From assembly GCA_028707105.1 (NCBI GenBank), contig JAQTUY010000036.1, positions 1 through 13,280 on the forward strand: a stretch of 13,280 bases of DNA, written 5' to 3'. Made by a program: the position numbers and the translations under genes. This document shows positions 1 to 6,889 of the stretch, piece after piece (the stretch's first letter is position 1; each line of letters starts with the position of its first letter). The notes under the pieces are model-generated. The model saw nothing but the letters and a program-made list of their open reading frames with translations, made no database searches and was not told the origin of the DNA. Source of the DNA: Candidatus Omnitrophota bacterium. GTDB taxonomy: Bacteria > Omnitrophota > Koll11 > Gygaellales > JAQTUY01.

Positions 1-1629
1 AATAAGGATGAATTGCGCTCGATCGTCGATTATGGCAGGACTAATCCGGCTGTTGATACCTGTTATTTTCCGAATTGCAAAAGCGACCTCTATTGGACAG
101 CCGTGCCCTACAACATGCAAAAGCCCTTTATCTGGGGTATTTTTATGGGCCTGGGCAGCGGCATTTGCTATACGCCGCTTAGCGAGCGTTATGTCTACGC
201 TGTCAGAGGGGGAAGCAGTACGATCTTCGGCAAGGTGGATACTTCCCGGTTTAAAGATAACGGGGATGGCACGGTCAGCGATTCTCTTACCGGCTTAATG
301 TGGCAGAAGGATGAGAATGAACGTATGGATTGGTATTCTGCCCTTAAAGCCTGCAAAGAGATGCGCGTAGGAGATTATTCTGACTGGCGCGTTCCCAATA
401 TCAAGGAATTAAATACGATCCTGAACCTCGATCATACCGACGGCTGGTGGTATTACAAGAATTTCTTCCCGGCCAACGGCCTGAAGCCTCCTTTACTGCA
501 CTATTTTTCCTCGACTCCCTACGAAGGTATCTACGTGTGGGTGACTAATTTCTGCTTTGGTTATGACGGCTATTATGCCAGCAAGACGGCTAAGCTGCTT
601 TTCAGGGGCGTGCGCAACATTAACGCCCCCGCGCCTAAAAAAACCGGCCTTTTTAAATTTCCGGATTCGGGGATGAGGAAATGCTATGATGATGAGGGGA
701 GTATTATCCCTGCGCCTAAAAAAGGCGCCCGTTTCTACGGCCAGGACGGTTCATATGCGATTAACCCGATCTCGTTTACCAAACTTGGCGACGGGGCGGA
801 GGTGTTGGACGATAAGGCGGCCCGGGAACGCGGATTTAGCCTGCTTAAGGATAATAATACGGGATTGATATGGGAGATCAAATCTTCCTGTCAGAATGAG
901 CTTAACTTCCAGGGGAATAAATATACCTGGGATGAAGCCAATGATTTTATCGTTCAATTGAATAAGCGCGGATACGGGGGATTTTCCGATTGGCGCCTGC
1001 CTAACCGGGAAGAGCTGCGTTCTATCGTGGATTACAACGGCAATATCCCCGCTGCCGACAAGAAATATTTTCCCGATATTCTCCCGGAATTTTACTGGTC
1101 GGGAGACATCAATAAGAAGGAACCGATATTCGCCTGGGGTATTTATTTTGCCTATGGCTGCGCCATATGCTATTTAAGGAATTTTTCTTATTGCGTCAGG
1201 GCGGTGCGCGCCGGTTACAGCAGGGATTTCGGCAGTCTTGAGCGGTATAATTTCAAGGATAACGGCGACGGAACGGTCTCGGACTTGAATACCGGCTTGA
1301 TGTGGCAAAAGGATGAAAGCCCGAATTTGAATTGGGAGGAGGCGCTTAAATACTGCCAGGAATTATCTTTGGCCGGCCATAAAGACTGGCGGCTTCCCAC
1401 GATCAGGGAATTACCGACTATATTAGATCTTTCGTTTAAGGACGGCGCCTGGTTCTTTAAGGAATTTTTTCCTAATACCCAGACCGCGCCTTTAGGTTTT
1501 TACTGGGCGTCTACCACTTACGGCGATACCTTTGGTTGGGGAGAGAACTTCCAGTTCGGCTACGATGGTTATTATGCCGGCAAGAAAGAGGGGCGTTATC
1601 CGTTCCGGCCGGTGCGTTTTATAAAATAG
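1..1629 (+). CDS. DUF1566/Lcl-domain protein, four modules in ABAB order (5' partial)
   Basis: The reading frame is open to the left edge. The first codons read NKDELRSIVDYG, which match the interior of a later module (NREELRSIVDYN near base 1003), so the true start lies outside the window and 542 residues are visible. The protein consists of DUF1566 (Lcl_C, PF07603-type) modules. Their hallmarks are DNGDGTVSD, TGLMWQKD, DWRLPN/T..EL, YFP/FFP, YWS/YWA and a closing VRxVR-like strand. Two kinds alternate: A (1-240 partial, about 850-1215) and B (about 250-625, 1246-1626), joined by a Pro/Lys-rich linker (about 630-840). Corresponding A-B positions lie 999-1002 bases apart, showing duplication of a roughly 334-codon two-module unit. 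The family is usually exported or surface-associated and its biochemical role is poorly known; a binding or adhesion role is inference. A signal peptide cannot be seen because the N-terminus is missing. The MFS gene follows 80 bases downstream. Confidence 0.9.
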   Translation, partial: NKDELRSIVDYGRTNPAVDTCYFPNCKSDLYWTAVPYNMQKPFIWGIFMGLGSGICYTPLSERYVYAVRGGSSTIFGKVDTSRFKDNGDGTVSDSLTGLMWQKDENERMDWYSALKACKEMRVGDYSDWRVPNIKELNTILNLDHTDGWWYYKNFFPANGLKPPLLHYFSSTPYEGIYVWVTNFCFGYDGYYASKTAKLLFRGVRNINAPAPKKTGLFKFPDSGMRKCYDDEGSIIPAPKKGARFYGQDGSYAINPISFTKLGDGAEVLDDKAARERGFSLLKDNNTGLIWEIKSSCQNELNFQGNKYTWDEANDFIVQLNKRGYGGFSDWRLPNREELRSIVDYNGNIPAADKKYFPDILPEFYWSGDINKKEPIFAWGIYFAYGCAICYLRNFSYCVRAVRAGYSRDFGSLERYNFKDNGDGTVSDLNTGLMWQKDESPNLNWEEALKYCQELSLAGHKDWRLPTIRELPTILDLSFKDGAWFFKEFFPNTQTAPLGFYWASTTYGDTFGWGENFQFGYDGYYAGKKEGRYPFRPVRFIK

Positions 1630-1658
1630 GCGTTGTAATATATTGATAATGATAGGGA

Positions 1659-1708
1659 TGCGGGGCCGCAGGGTGGCACCTTGGGGAACGTCCCCGATTA
1701 GGAGGGGA
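1659..1708 (+). promoter_or_regulatory. Structured leader of the MFS gene; possible SD-sequestering element
   Basis: The 80-base gap carries stacked short inverted repeats: TGCGG/CCGCA (1659-1670), GGT/ACC (1672-1680) and GGGG-aacgt-CCCC (1683-1695). TCCCC (1691-1695) can pair either with the upstream GGGG or with GGGGA inside the SD (1704-1708). Two exclusive folds, SD free or SD masked, are therefore possible. Bases 1670-1680 match the first 11 positions of the T-box core (AGGGTGGNACC), and CGTCCCC follows. The A2 helix of a T-box antiterminator does not pair properly, and no Stem I fits before the upstream stop codon, so a true T-box is unlikely. A REP-like extragenic palindrome is the main alternative. 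Confidence 0.25.
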
Positions 1709-1709
1709 G

Positions 1710-3137
1710 ATGAATAAGTTTTTTACTAAATCAAGCATACTTTCAATATCTTTGTTGACGGTTATGGCTTCTGCGGCGATCTCTCCGGCGCTGGCCAAGA
1801 TCAAGCAGGCCTTTCCCGATGTCGACCCGACCTTGATAAAGCTGGTCCTGACCTTGCCATCCTTGCTGATCATTCCTTTCAGCCTCCTGGCCGGATGGCT
1901 GGCCACCAGGATGAAGAAAAAGTACGTTTTACTTATCGGGCTGGTTATCTATACTATCGGGGGTATTGGCGGGGCTTTCGCGCGGAGCATCACCGAATTA
2001 TTGATCATTCGCGGTTTCTTTGGCATCGGCGCCGGCCTGATCATACCGTTATCGACCAGCCTGATCGCGGATTTCTATGAAGGCCCGGAAAGGACCAAGA
2101 TGATGGGGCTTTCCGGCTCTGTGTCGCATTTGGGAGGGGTCATCTTTTTATTGGTTTCCGGATGGCTGGCCTGCGTTAGTTGGCGCCTGGCCTTTTCAGT
2201 CTATGGTTTAGCGGTTATTATATTCTTGATGGTTTTATTCTGCCTGCCCGAACCCGTATCCAAACGCCCCGGAGGATTGGTTAAGTCTGCCCTGCCGGGA
2301 GGGGTTTTTATCTGCGCGGTTTTGGGGGCGCTGATGATGGTGGCTTTTTACGCCGCGCCCACTAACCTGGCCATGTTCATTGAGAATGAAAGGCAGATGT
2401 ATACCAGCCAGGCCCCTTTATTTAAGGATAAAGAAGAATTCCAGGCTTCCCTTAAGGCGGGAATGATCTCGGAGACTACCGTGCGTTCTTTTAAGGCCAA
2501 CGGCATAACTATTTCCCCTAAAGCAAGCCTGGCTGTGCAGGAGCCCGGCAGGTCCTGGTCGATAACCGATAGGAACAAAAAATATATCATTCATAAAGAT
2601 AAAGATAGGCTTCTTATCGCTACCGAGCGCCTGGGAAGGCCGGGTATCGCGGGTTATCTGCTTTCCAGTATGACTATAGTGGGTGTAATATCAGGGATAT
2701 TCCTGGCCACGTTGGCAGGAATATTGGGCCCGTATTTTACTACTATCGGCATTGCCTTTATGGCCATAGGCTATTCTTTGCTCGGTTCCGCGGTTTCGCT
2801 TACCAACGTTTTTATCGCCATGCTGCTCATCGGCTTTAGTTCGGGCGTATTAATGCCCATCCTTTTACTTCGCACGGCCAGGATCACTCCGGATACCTCG
2901 CGGGCCTTCGCTATGGCCGTGGTAAGCGTAGGGATATATTTAGGGCAGTTTATATCGCCTCTTGTTCTGCAGGCGGCGGGTAAGCTTTTACCGATGAAAG
3001 ACGTATTCAGGGCGCAATTTAATTTCTTGTGCCTGGGGCTGGTAGTCGCTTCGGCAGTGGCATTTCTTATGGCTATAAACGCGGTCAGAAAAGGCAGCTA
3101 TAAGAATTATTTGATAGGCGCGGGGCATCCGCACTAA
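1710..3137 (+). CDS. MFS transporter (DHA1 drug-exporter-like) with periplasmic insertion
   Basis: Major facilitator superfamily secondary transporter of 475 residues in the inner membrane, probably a proton-coupled exporter; the substrate is unknown. Twelve hydrophobic segments are visible. A motif-A-like GWLATRMKKK lies at residues 62-71 between TM2 and TM3. TM4 has RGFFGIGAG (101-109), as in DHA-type exporters. The second half runs from VFICAVLG (TM7, about 199-225) to LGLVVASAVAF (TM12). Between TM7 and TM8, residues about 226-309 form a hydrophilic stretch of roughly 84 residues where the family normally has a short periplasmic loop; with N-in topology it faces the periplasm. It is rich in short beta-prone strands (YIIHKDKDRLLIA) and has no motif I recognise. 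The length exceeds the usual 390-420 residues mainly because of this insertion. The start is supported by SD aggagg at 1700-1705, 4 bases before ATG. Confidence 0.9.
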   Translation: MNKFFTKSSILSISLLTVMASAAISPALAKIKQAFPDVDPTLIKLVLTLPSLLIIPFSLLAGWLATRMKKKYVLLIGLVIYTIGGIGGAFARSITELLIIRGFFGIGAGLIIPLSTSLIADFYEGPERTKMMGLSGSVSHLGGVIFLLVSGWLACVSWRLAFSVYGLAVIIFLMVLFCLPEPVSKRPGGLVKSALPGGVFICAVLGALMMVAFYAAPTNLAMFIENERQMYTSQAPLFKDKEEFQASLKAGMISETTVRSFKANGITISPKASLAVQEPGRSWSITDRNKKYIIHKDKDRLLIATERLGRPGIAGYLLSSMTIVGVISGIFLATLAGILGPYFTTIGIAFMAIGYSLLGSAVSLTNVFIAMLLIGFSSGVLMPILLLRTARITPDTSRAFAMAVVSVGIYLGQFISPLVLQAAGKLLPMKDVFRAQFNFLCLGLVVASAVAFLMAINAVRKGSYKNYLIGAGHPH

Positions 3138-3175
3138 ATTTGACGGTTTGTATGAATAATCAATGAGGAGGGGGC

Positions 3176-4783
3176 ATGAGGGTAAAGTGGATAGCGGCGG
3201 CAGGTGCGGGGCTTATATTATTATTCGCGCAAACAATGGCGTTTGCCGGCCATTTAAGGATCGACGGCGTCAATCTGGCGGAAGTAAATACTTTGGATAA
3301 AACAGCGAAAGTGGAGTTTGACGTATCCTGGGATAATTCCTGGAAAAATGATATTAACTGCGACGCGGTCTGGGTATTTGCCAAATTTATGGCTCCGGAT
3401 GGATTATGGAAGCATGTTGATCTAAAGGCCGCCAGCGAAGCTGAATTTAATTATGCCGATCAGTCTCCCGCTAAATTCTCCAAAGGGAGCGGCGCTGACC
3501 TGGGATTATATGTTCCCGAAGAAAAAAAAGGCGCTTTTCTTTTCCGGGCCAGGGGAGCCGGCAGCTCTGTTTCTAAGAACGCGCAGCTGGTCTGGGATTA
3601 CGGCAAAGACGGCGTAACCGATGACCAGATAATGAAAACTAAAGTAAAAGTATTTGGCGTGGAGATGGTCTATGTCGCCCAGGATAAACATTGGGTAGGC
3701 GACCCCCGCACAGAGGACAGGCCGGTAAACTGCTTCTATGCTTTTCCCGGCGGAAGCGGATACCTGATCAAATCCGAAGACCCGATCCTGGTAGATAAGG
3801 TTGACGGCGCGCTGTATTGCGACGCAGATAACGTGCGCAGCCGCGATGAAGTGCCTTTTACCATTCCTATGGATTTTCCGAAGGGCTACAAGGCCTTCTG
3901 GATCATGAAATACGAGCTTACGTCACAGCAGTTCGTTGATTTCTTAAACACATTGACCCGCAAGCAGCAGCAGAGCATGGTGGAGTCGGATATCAGCAAG
4001 GATGAGATACCGATGTATTACGTCAAGACAAAGAGCGACACCGAGCATTTACGCAACGCTATCGTCTGCGCCAGGAAAGGCAACGGTACAACCGAGCCGG
4101 TTAACTTTTATACTTATGCCCCGGCAAGGGCGATGAATTATACCTCCTGGTCGAATATCACCTCTTATGGCGACTGGGCGGGTCTACGCCCCATTACGGA
4201 ACTCGAGTTTGAAAAAGCCTGTCTTGGGCCTTTAGAGTTGGTTATTGACCAATGCGCCTGGGGCAGCACAGAGCTTGGCCGGGCCGAGACCTTTGACGGC
4301 GCGGATGGAAGCGGCCTGGAGAAGAAAGTTCCCCAGGAAGGGATCGTGAATTGCTGCTGGGGCGGCGGTATCGCGCCTTTTGACGTCGGGAAAAAGACAG
4401 TTCCGGATAATCCGGGATTTGAAGGGCCGGTTTCCGGAGAAATATTCGAGAATCTGCGCGTTGGGGGAATACCCCAAAGAATAAACGACGGCGCCTCTTA
4501 TTATGGAGCGATAAACCTGACCGGCAACTGCTGGGAGAGATGTGTTACAGTCGGCCATCCCCTTGGCCGCGCCTATGACGGCCTTCATGGCGACGGAGTC
4601 TTGACCGAAGACGGTTTTGCGGATGTCGCTAATTGGCCCGGTAAGGACGGGACAGGAGCGGGTAACAGGGGCGGGGTCTGGTCCAGCCCGGCGTTAATAT
4701 ATTTGCGCGTTAATGTGCGTTTTGCCGCTAATTTTCCCAAGAGCGAAGACGGCAAGAATAGCGGCTGCAGGCTGGGGTATTAA
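3176..4783 (+). CDS. Secreted SUMF1/FGE-fold protein with N-terminal beta domain
   Basis: Exported protein of 535 residues. The signal peptide is about residues 1-24 (MRVKWIAAA...TMAFA, cleavage before GHL). A first domain (about 25-155) has the pattern FDVSWDNSW...DAVWVFAKF and is beta-rich; I do not know its function, though it occurs ahead of SUMF1 domains. From about residue 160 (VEMVYV) to the end lies an FGE-sulfatase/SUMF1-like domain (PF03781-type): FWIMKYELTSQQFVDFLN, a RPITELEFEKAC block, LTGNCWERCV and the C-terminal GGVW...VRFA...GCRLGY. True formylglycine-generating enzymes carry two catalytic Cys a few residues after the GGSW motif. Here that stretch is GGVWSSPALIYLRV with no Cys, so FGE activity is unlikely. 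The SUMF1 fold is related to C-type lectins, so a binding or structural role is plausible (inference). The SD gaggaggggg (3165-3174) is very strong. An A8 run lies at 3522-3529. The next gene is of the same family. Confidence 0.88.
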   Translation: MRVKWIAAAGAGLILLFAQTMAFAGHLRIDGVNLAEVNTLDKTAKVEFDVSWDNSWKNDINCDAVWVFAKFMAPDGLWKHVDLKAASEAEFNYADQSPAKFSKGSGADLGLYVPEEKKGAFLFRARGAGSSVSKNAQLVWDYGKDGVTDDQIMKTKVKVFGVEMVYVAQDKHWVGDPRTEDRPVNCFYAFPGGSGYLIKSEDPILVDKVDGALYCDADNVRSRDEVPFTIPMDFPKGYKAFWIMKYELTSQQFVDFLNTLTRKQQQSMVESDISKDEIPMYYVKTKSDTEHLRNAIVCARKGNGTTEPVNFYTYAPARAMNYTSWSNITSYGDWAGLRPITELEFEKACLGPLELVIDQCAWGSTELGRAETFDGADGSGLEKKVPQEGIVNCCWGGGIAPFDVGKKTVPDNPGFEGPVSGEIFENLRVGGIPQRINDGASYYGAINLTGNCWERCVTVGHPLGRAYDGLHGDGVLTEDGFADVANWPGKDGTGAGNRGGVWSSPALIYLRVNVRFAANFPKSEDGKNSGCRLGY

Positions 4784-4813
4784 CCTGTTTTATATTTCTT
4801 AGGAGGACATTTA

Positions 4814-5923
4814 ATGAGAAAAATAGGTATTATAGCTATATTTGTTTTATTGGGGGGGGCGGCCATGCTTTTTATAAAGCAGCCTGCTTCTATATCGCAG
4901 CCTGCGGCGCCTGAAACAGCGGCGTCGCCGAAGATGGTCCTGGTGCCTGCCGGTAAATTCCAGATGGGGAGTAAAGAATTTTCCAATGCTAGGCCCGTTC
5001 ATCAGGTGACCCTGACCAGCGATTTTTACATCGGCAAATTTGAAGTAACTAACCGGGAATATTGTGCCGTTTTGAATTACGCGCTCGGTAAAGGATATCT
5101 TGATCCGTCTGCGCTTAAAGGCAATAAGGGCATGGCTAATGGCGTTTCAAGATCCCCTCAGAAATACCAGGATGTGTCTGATGAGCATTCCAAATTGACC
5201 TTTGAGGACGGGGTGTTCAAACCGCATGCCGGATTTGAAAATAAACCGGTAGTCGAAGTTACCTGGTTCGGCGCGGCATTTTACTGTAATATGCTAAGCG
5301 AACAGGAAGGATTAGAGCCGTTGTATGATCTTGATGACTGGTCCTGCCAGGTTTATGGCAAGACCGGTTACAGGCTGCCTACCGAAGCGGAATGGGAATA
5401 TGCCGCCAGGTATAATGACGGCCGCAAGTATCCCTGGGGAAACGAAAAAGCGGATGATACTTATGCCAATATCAGGAAGCCTATCCTGGATCCGGTTGAC
5501 GTGTTGACTGCCGACGCGGGAGCATACTCTCCGAGAGGCGATAGCCAACTGGGGATCTGCGATATGGCCGGTAATGTCGCGGAGTGGTGCAATGACTGGT
5601 ATAACGAGATCTCTTACGCTCACGAAGCGCAGTCCGAGGACCCGGTAGGGCCCGCGCCAAGCCAATATTATTATCTGCCTCCCTTTAAGGAATTCCGGCC
5701 GGCGCGCGTGCTGCGCGGCGGCGGCTTTATTTATGACCCGGTTTACCGTAAAGAAATGGGCGCTCCTTTTGTGATCGATACCGTGCTTGATAATGAGGCC
5801 TTTGATAACGGCTGCCGCAGCTTTGATTATGACGGTTTAAGCCGGCAGGTTGAAGGCTTCCGGGTGGTAAAAATAGTCGCTGATGCCAAGACAGCGGCCG
5901 CGTTCAGCGCCGCTAAGAAATAG
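4814..5923 (+). CDS. Membrane-anchored SUMF1/FGE-fold protein
   Basis: 369 residues with a single N-terminal hydrophobic segment (about 3-20) and no clear cleavage site or lipobox, so it is probably anchored in the inner membrane facing the periplasm. A short Ala/Pro/Ser linker leads to a canonical FGE-sulfatase/SUMF1 domain (PF03781-type). Its landmarks are MVLVPAGKFQMGS (about 41-53), FYIGKFEVTNREYC, PVVEVTWFGAAFYCN, YRLPTEAEWEYAARY, YPWGNE, CDMAGNVAEWCNDWY, VLRGGGF and GFRVVKI near the C-terminus. At the position of the FGE catalytic Cys pair the sequence is GGGFIYDPVYRKEM, with no Cys, so it is not expected to make formylglycine. An extra stretch (about 320-345) separates the GG motif from GFR. 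SD aggagg (4801-4806) sits 7 bases before ATG. A run of eight G (4852-4859) falls at codons 13-16, inside the anchor. It is 30 bases downstream of a paralogue, indicating co-expression. Confidence 0.9.
   Translation: MRKIGIIAIFVLLGGAAMLFIKQPASISQPAAPETAASPKMVLVPAGKFQMGSKEFSNARPVHQVTLTSDFYIGKFEVTNREYCAVLNYALGKGYLDPSALKGNKGMANGVSRSPQKYQDVSDEHSKLTFEDGVFKPHAGFENKPVVEVTWFGAAFYCNMLSEQEGLEPLYDLDDWSCQVYGKTGYRLPTEAEWEYAARYNDGRKYPWGNEKADDTYANIRKPILDPVDVLTADAGAYSPRGDSQLGICDMAGNVAEWCNDWYNEISYAHEAQSEDPVGPAPSQYYYLPPFKEFRPARVLRGGGFIYDPVYRKEMGAPFVIDTVLDNEAFDNGCRSFDYDGLSRQVEGFRVVKIVADAKTAAAFSAAKK
4852..4859 (+). repeat. G8 homopolymer in the 5' coding region of the SUMF1-fold gene
   Basis: Eight consecutive G residues encode part of the L-L-G-G-A-A membrane anchor, about 40 bases after the start codon. 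Gain or loss of one base would frameshift the gene before its functional domain. This is the arrangement seen at phase-variable surface genes of other bacteria, but variation here is only an inference from one sequence. Confidence 0.4.
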
Positions 5924-5984
5924 AAAATATCAGCTAGCGATAATATTATCCGGTGTAAAATGAAGGGATCAGGGAACTTCTTCG

Positions 5985-6878
5985 ATGAGAAATACGATCT
6001 TCATGGCTGTGATCTTACTTTCTTTCTTGTTATTTGTCCCCCTGCGGGCGTTAAGAGCCCAGGATGTCTATGGATTGAATGAGGAGGAGGCCTTAGCGGC
6101 CGCGGCGAAAGCAGCCCAGCCGGAAGTAGTTTTTAAGCATCCATACGGAGGTATGCGCGCCACGCACGAAGTCAAATATGTCCCCGGAAAAGATAATAAA
6201 TGGTTTACTCCGGATGATGAGGTATACCATTATTATCTTGCGGAGTATTATAGTAATGGCAAGATGTCCAAGAAGTCTTGTTACACGGCCGGCTTTGACA
6301 AACTCCCCTTTACCTCCGATGATCATCTCCAGGATTATTTCGTCTATGAATATGACCGGCTGGGAGGCCCGGTAAAAGAGGAACATTACAAGGTGGTAGA
6401 CGGTAAGGATGTTTTTGATTTTTATTCCCTCGATGAACATAACGCCGCAGAGATCAAGACTAAGGTGGCGCGCTACAATTTTGAAGGAGAAGTACTGACT
6501 TATGTGGTTTACGGCCGCGGCGCGGACGGCAGGCTGACTCAGGATGTCGTATATAACGGCCGCGGCGCGGACGGCATTTGGTTTACCGGCGACGATAAAA
6601 TAGAGAAGTATCATATTCGCGAGTATGATAAAGATGACAGACTGCTCAGGGCCAGGGAATATCATATTGATCATAACGGCCGCGGCGCGGACGGCATTTG
6701 GTTTACCGGGGATGATGTGGTTTTTGCGGGTAAGGAGTTAACCTACGGGAAGGCGCCGTACCCTACGACGACCCTTAAGTACCTGGAGCCGGGCCCGGAT
6801 GGCGTCTGGTTTACCGGTGACGACGTATTGGAGTATTATACTGTAAGGGCTTATACGCAGATCATTAAGGACAAGTAA
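5985..6878 (+). CDS. Secreted GxDGxWFTxDD-repeat protein
   Basis: 297 residues with a signal peptide (MRNTIFMAVILLSFLLFVPLRALRA, cleavage near AQD). The mature part repeats a unit around (G)xDGxWFTxDD followed by xxxY...EYD..G. Clear copies end in FTPDD (near 6204), FTSDD (near 6306), FTGDD (near 6582 and 6702) and FTGDD again (near 6810), with two intermediate degenerate blocks (GRGADGRLTQD near 6514). The spacing is about 35-40 codons between adjacent copies. The acidic DG...DD pattern resembles calcium-binding or YD/RHS-like beta repeats; calcium binding is inference. I do not recognise a named family and no enzymatic motif is visible. The SD is weak (aggga at 5971-5975). The gene starts 61 bases after the SUMF1-fold gene and 11 bases before the channel gene, so it is probably in the same operon. 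Confidence 0.8.
   Translation: MRNTIFMAVILLSFLLFVPLRALRAQDVYGLNEEEALAAAAKAAQPEVVFKHPYGGMRATHEVKYVPGKDNKWFTPDDEVYHYYLAEYYSNGKMSKKSCYTAGFDKLPFTSDDHLQDYFVYEYDRLGGPVKEEHYKVVDGKDVFDFYSLDEHNAAEIKTKVARYNFEGEVLTYVVYGRGADGRLTQDVVYNGRGADGIWFTGDDKIEKYHIREYDKDDRLLRAREYHIDHNGRGADGIWFTGDDVVFAGKELTYGKAPYPTTTLKYLEPGPDGVWFTGDDVLEYYTVRAYTQIIKDK
6511..6709 (+). repeat. DNA-level direct repeats in the WFTGDD gene
   Basis: A 20-base GC-rich block (ACGGCCGCGGCGCGGACGGC) occurs three times, at 6511-6530, 6556-6575 and 6676-6695. The last two lie in a longer identical stretch of 37 bases (6553-6589 and 6673-6709), exactly 120 bases (40 codons) apart. Identity at the DNA level, including third codon positions, means recent duplication or gene conversion inside the reading frame. 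The outer copies of the protein motif are diverged in DNA. Confidence 0.85.
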
Positions 6879-6889
6879 TATCCCGATCT

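Noticed and set aside
13..15. TTG codon at the start of the first open frame as a real start
   Set aside because: The frame is open upstream to base 1 and those codons align with the interior of a later DUF1566 module, so the gene is truncated by the window edge.
1670..1695. Classical tRNA-sensing T-box riboswitch
   Set aside because: Only the 11-base core matches. The A2 helix does not form, and there is no space for Stem I between the upstream stop (1629) and the core; the gene is a transporter of unknown substrate.
3176..5923. Diversity-generating retroelement, suggested by SUMF1/C-type-lectin-fold targets
   Set aside because: No reverse transcriptase, template repeat or variable-repeat pair is visible, and the C-termini of the two genes are not near-identical.
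5939..5950. Perfect palindrome GATAATATTATC before the FTxDD repeat gene
   Set aside because: A few 12-base palindromes are expected by chance in 13 kb, and no promoter is clearly placed around it.
6093..6674. 193-residue minus-strand open frame
   Set aside because: It is a shadow of the signal-peptide-bearing FTxDD repeat gene, with no recognisable motif and no SD in an all-plus-strand region.
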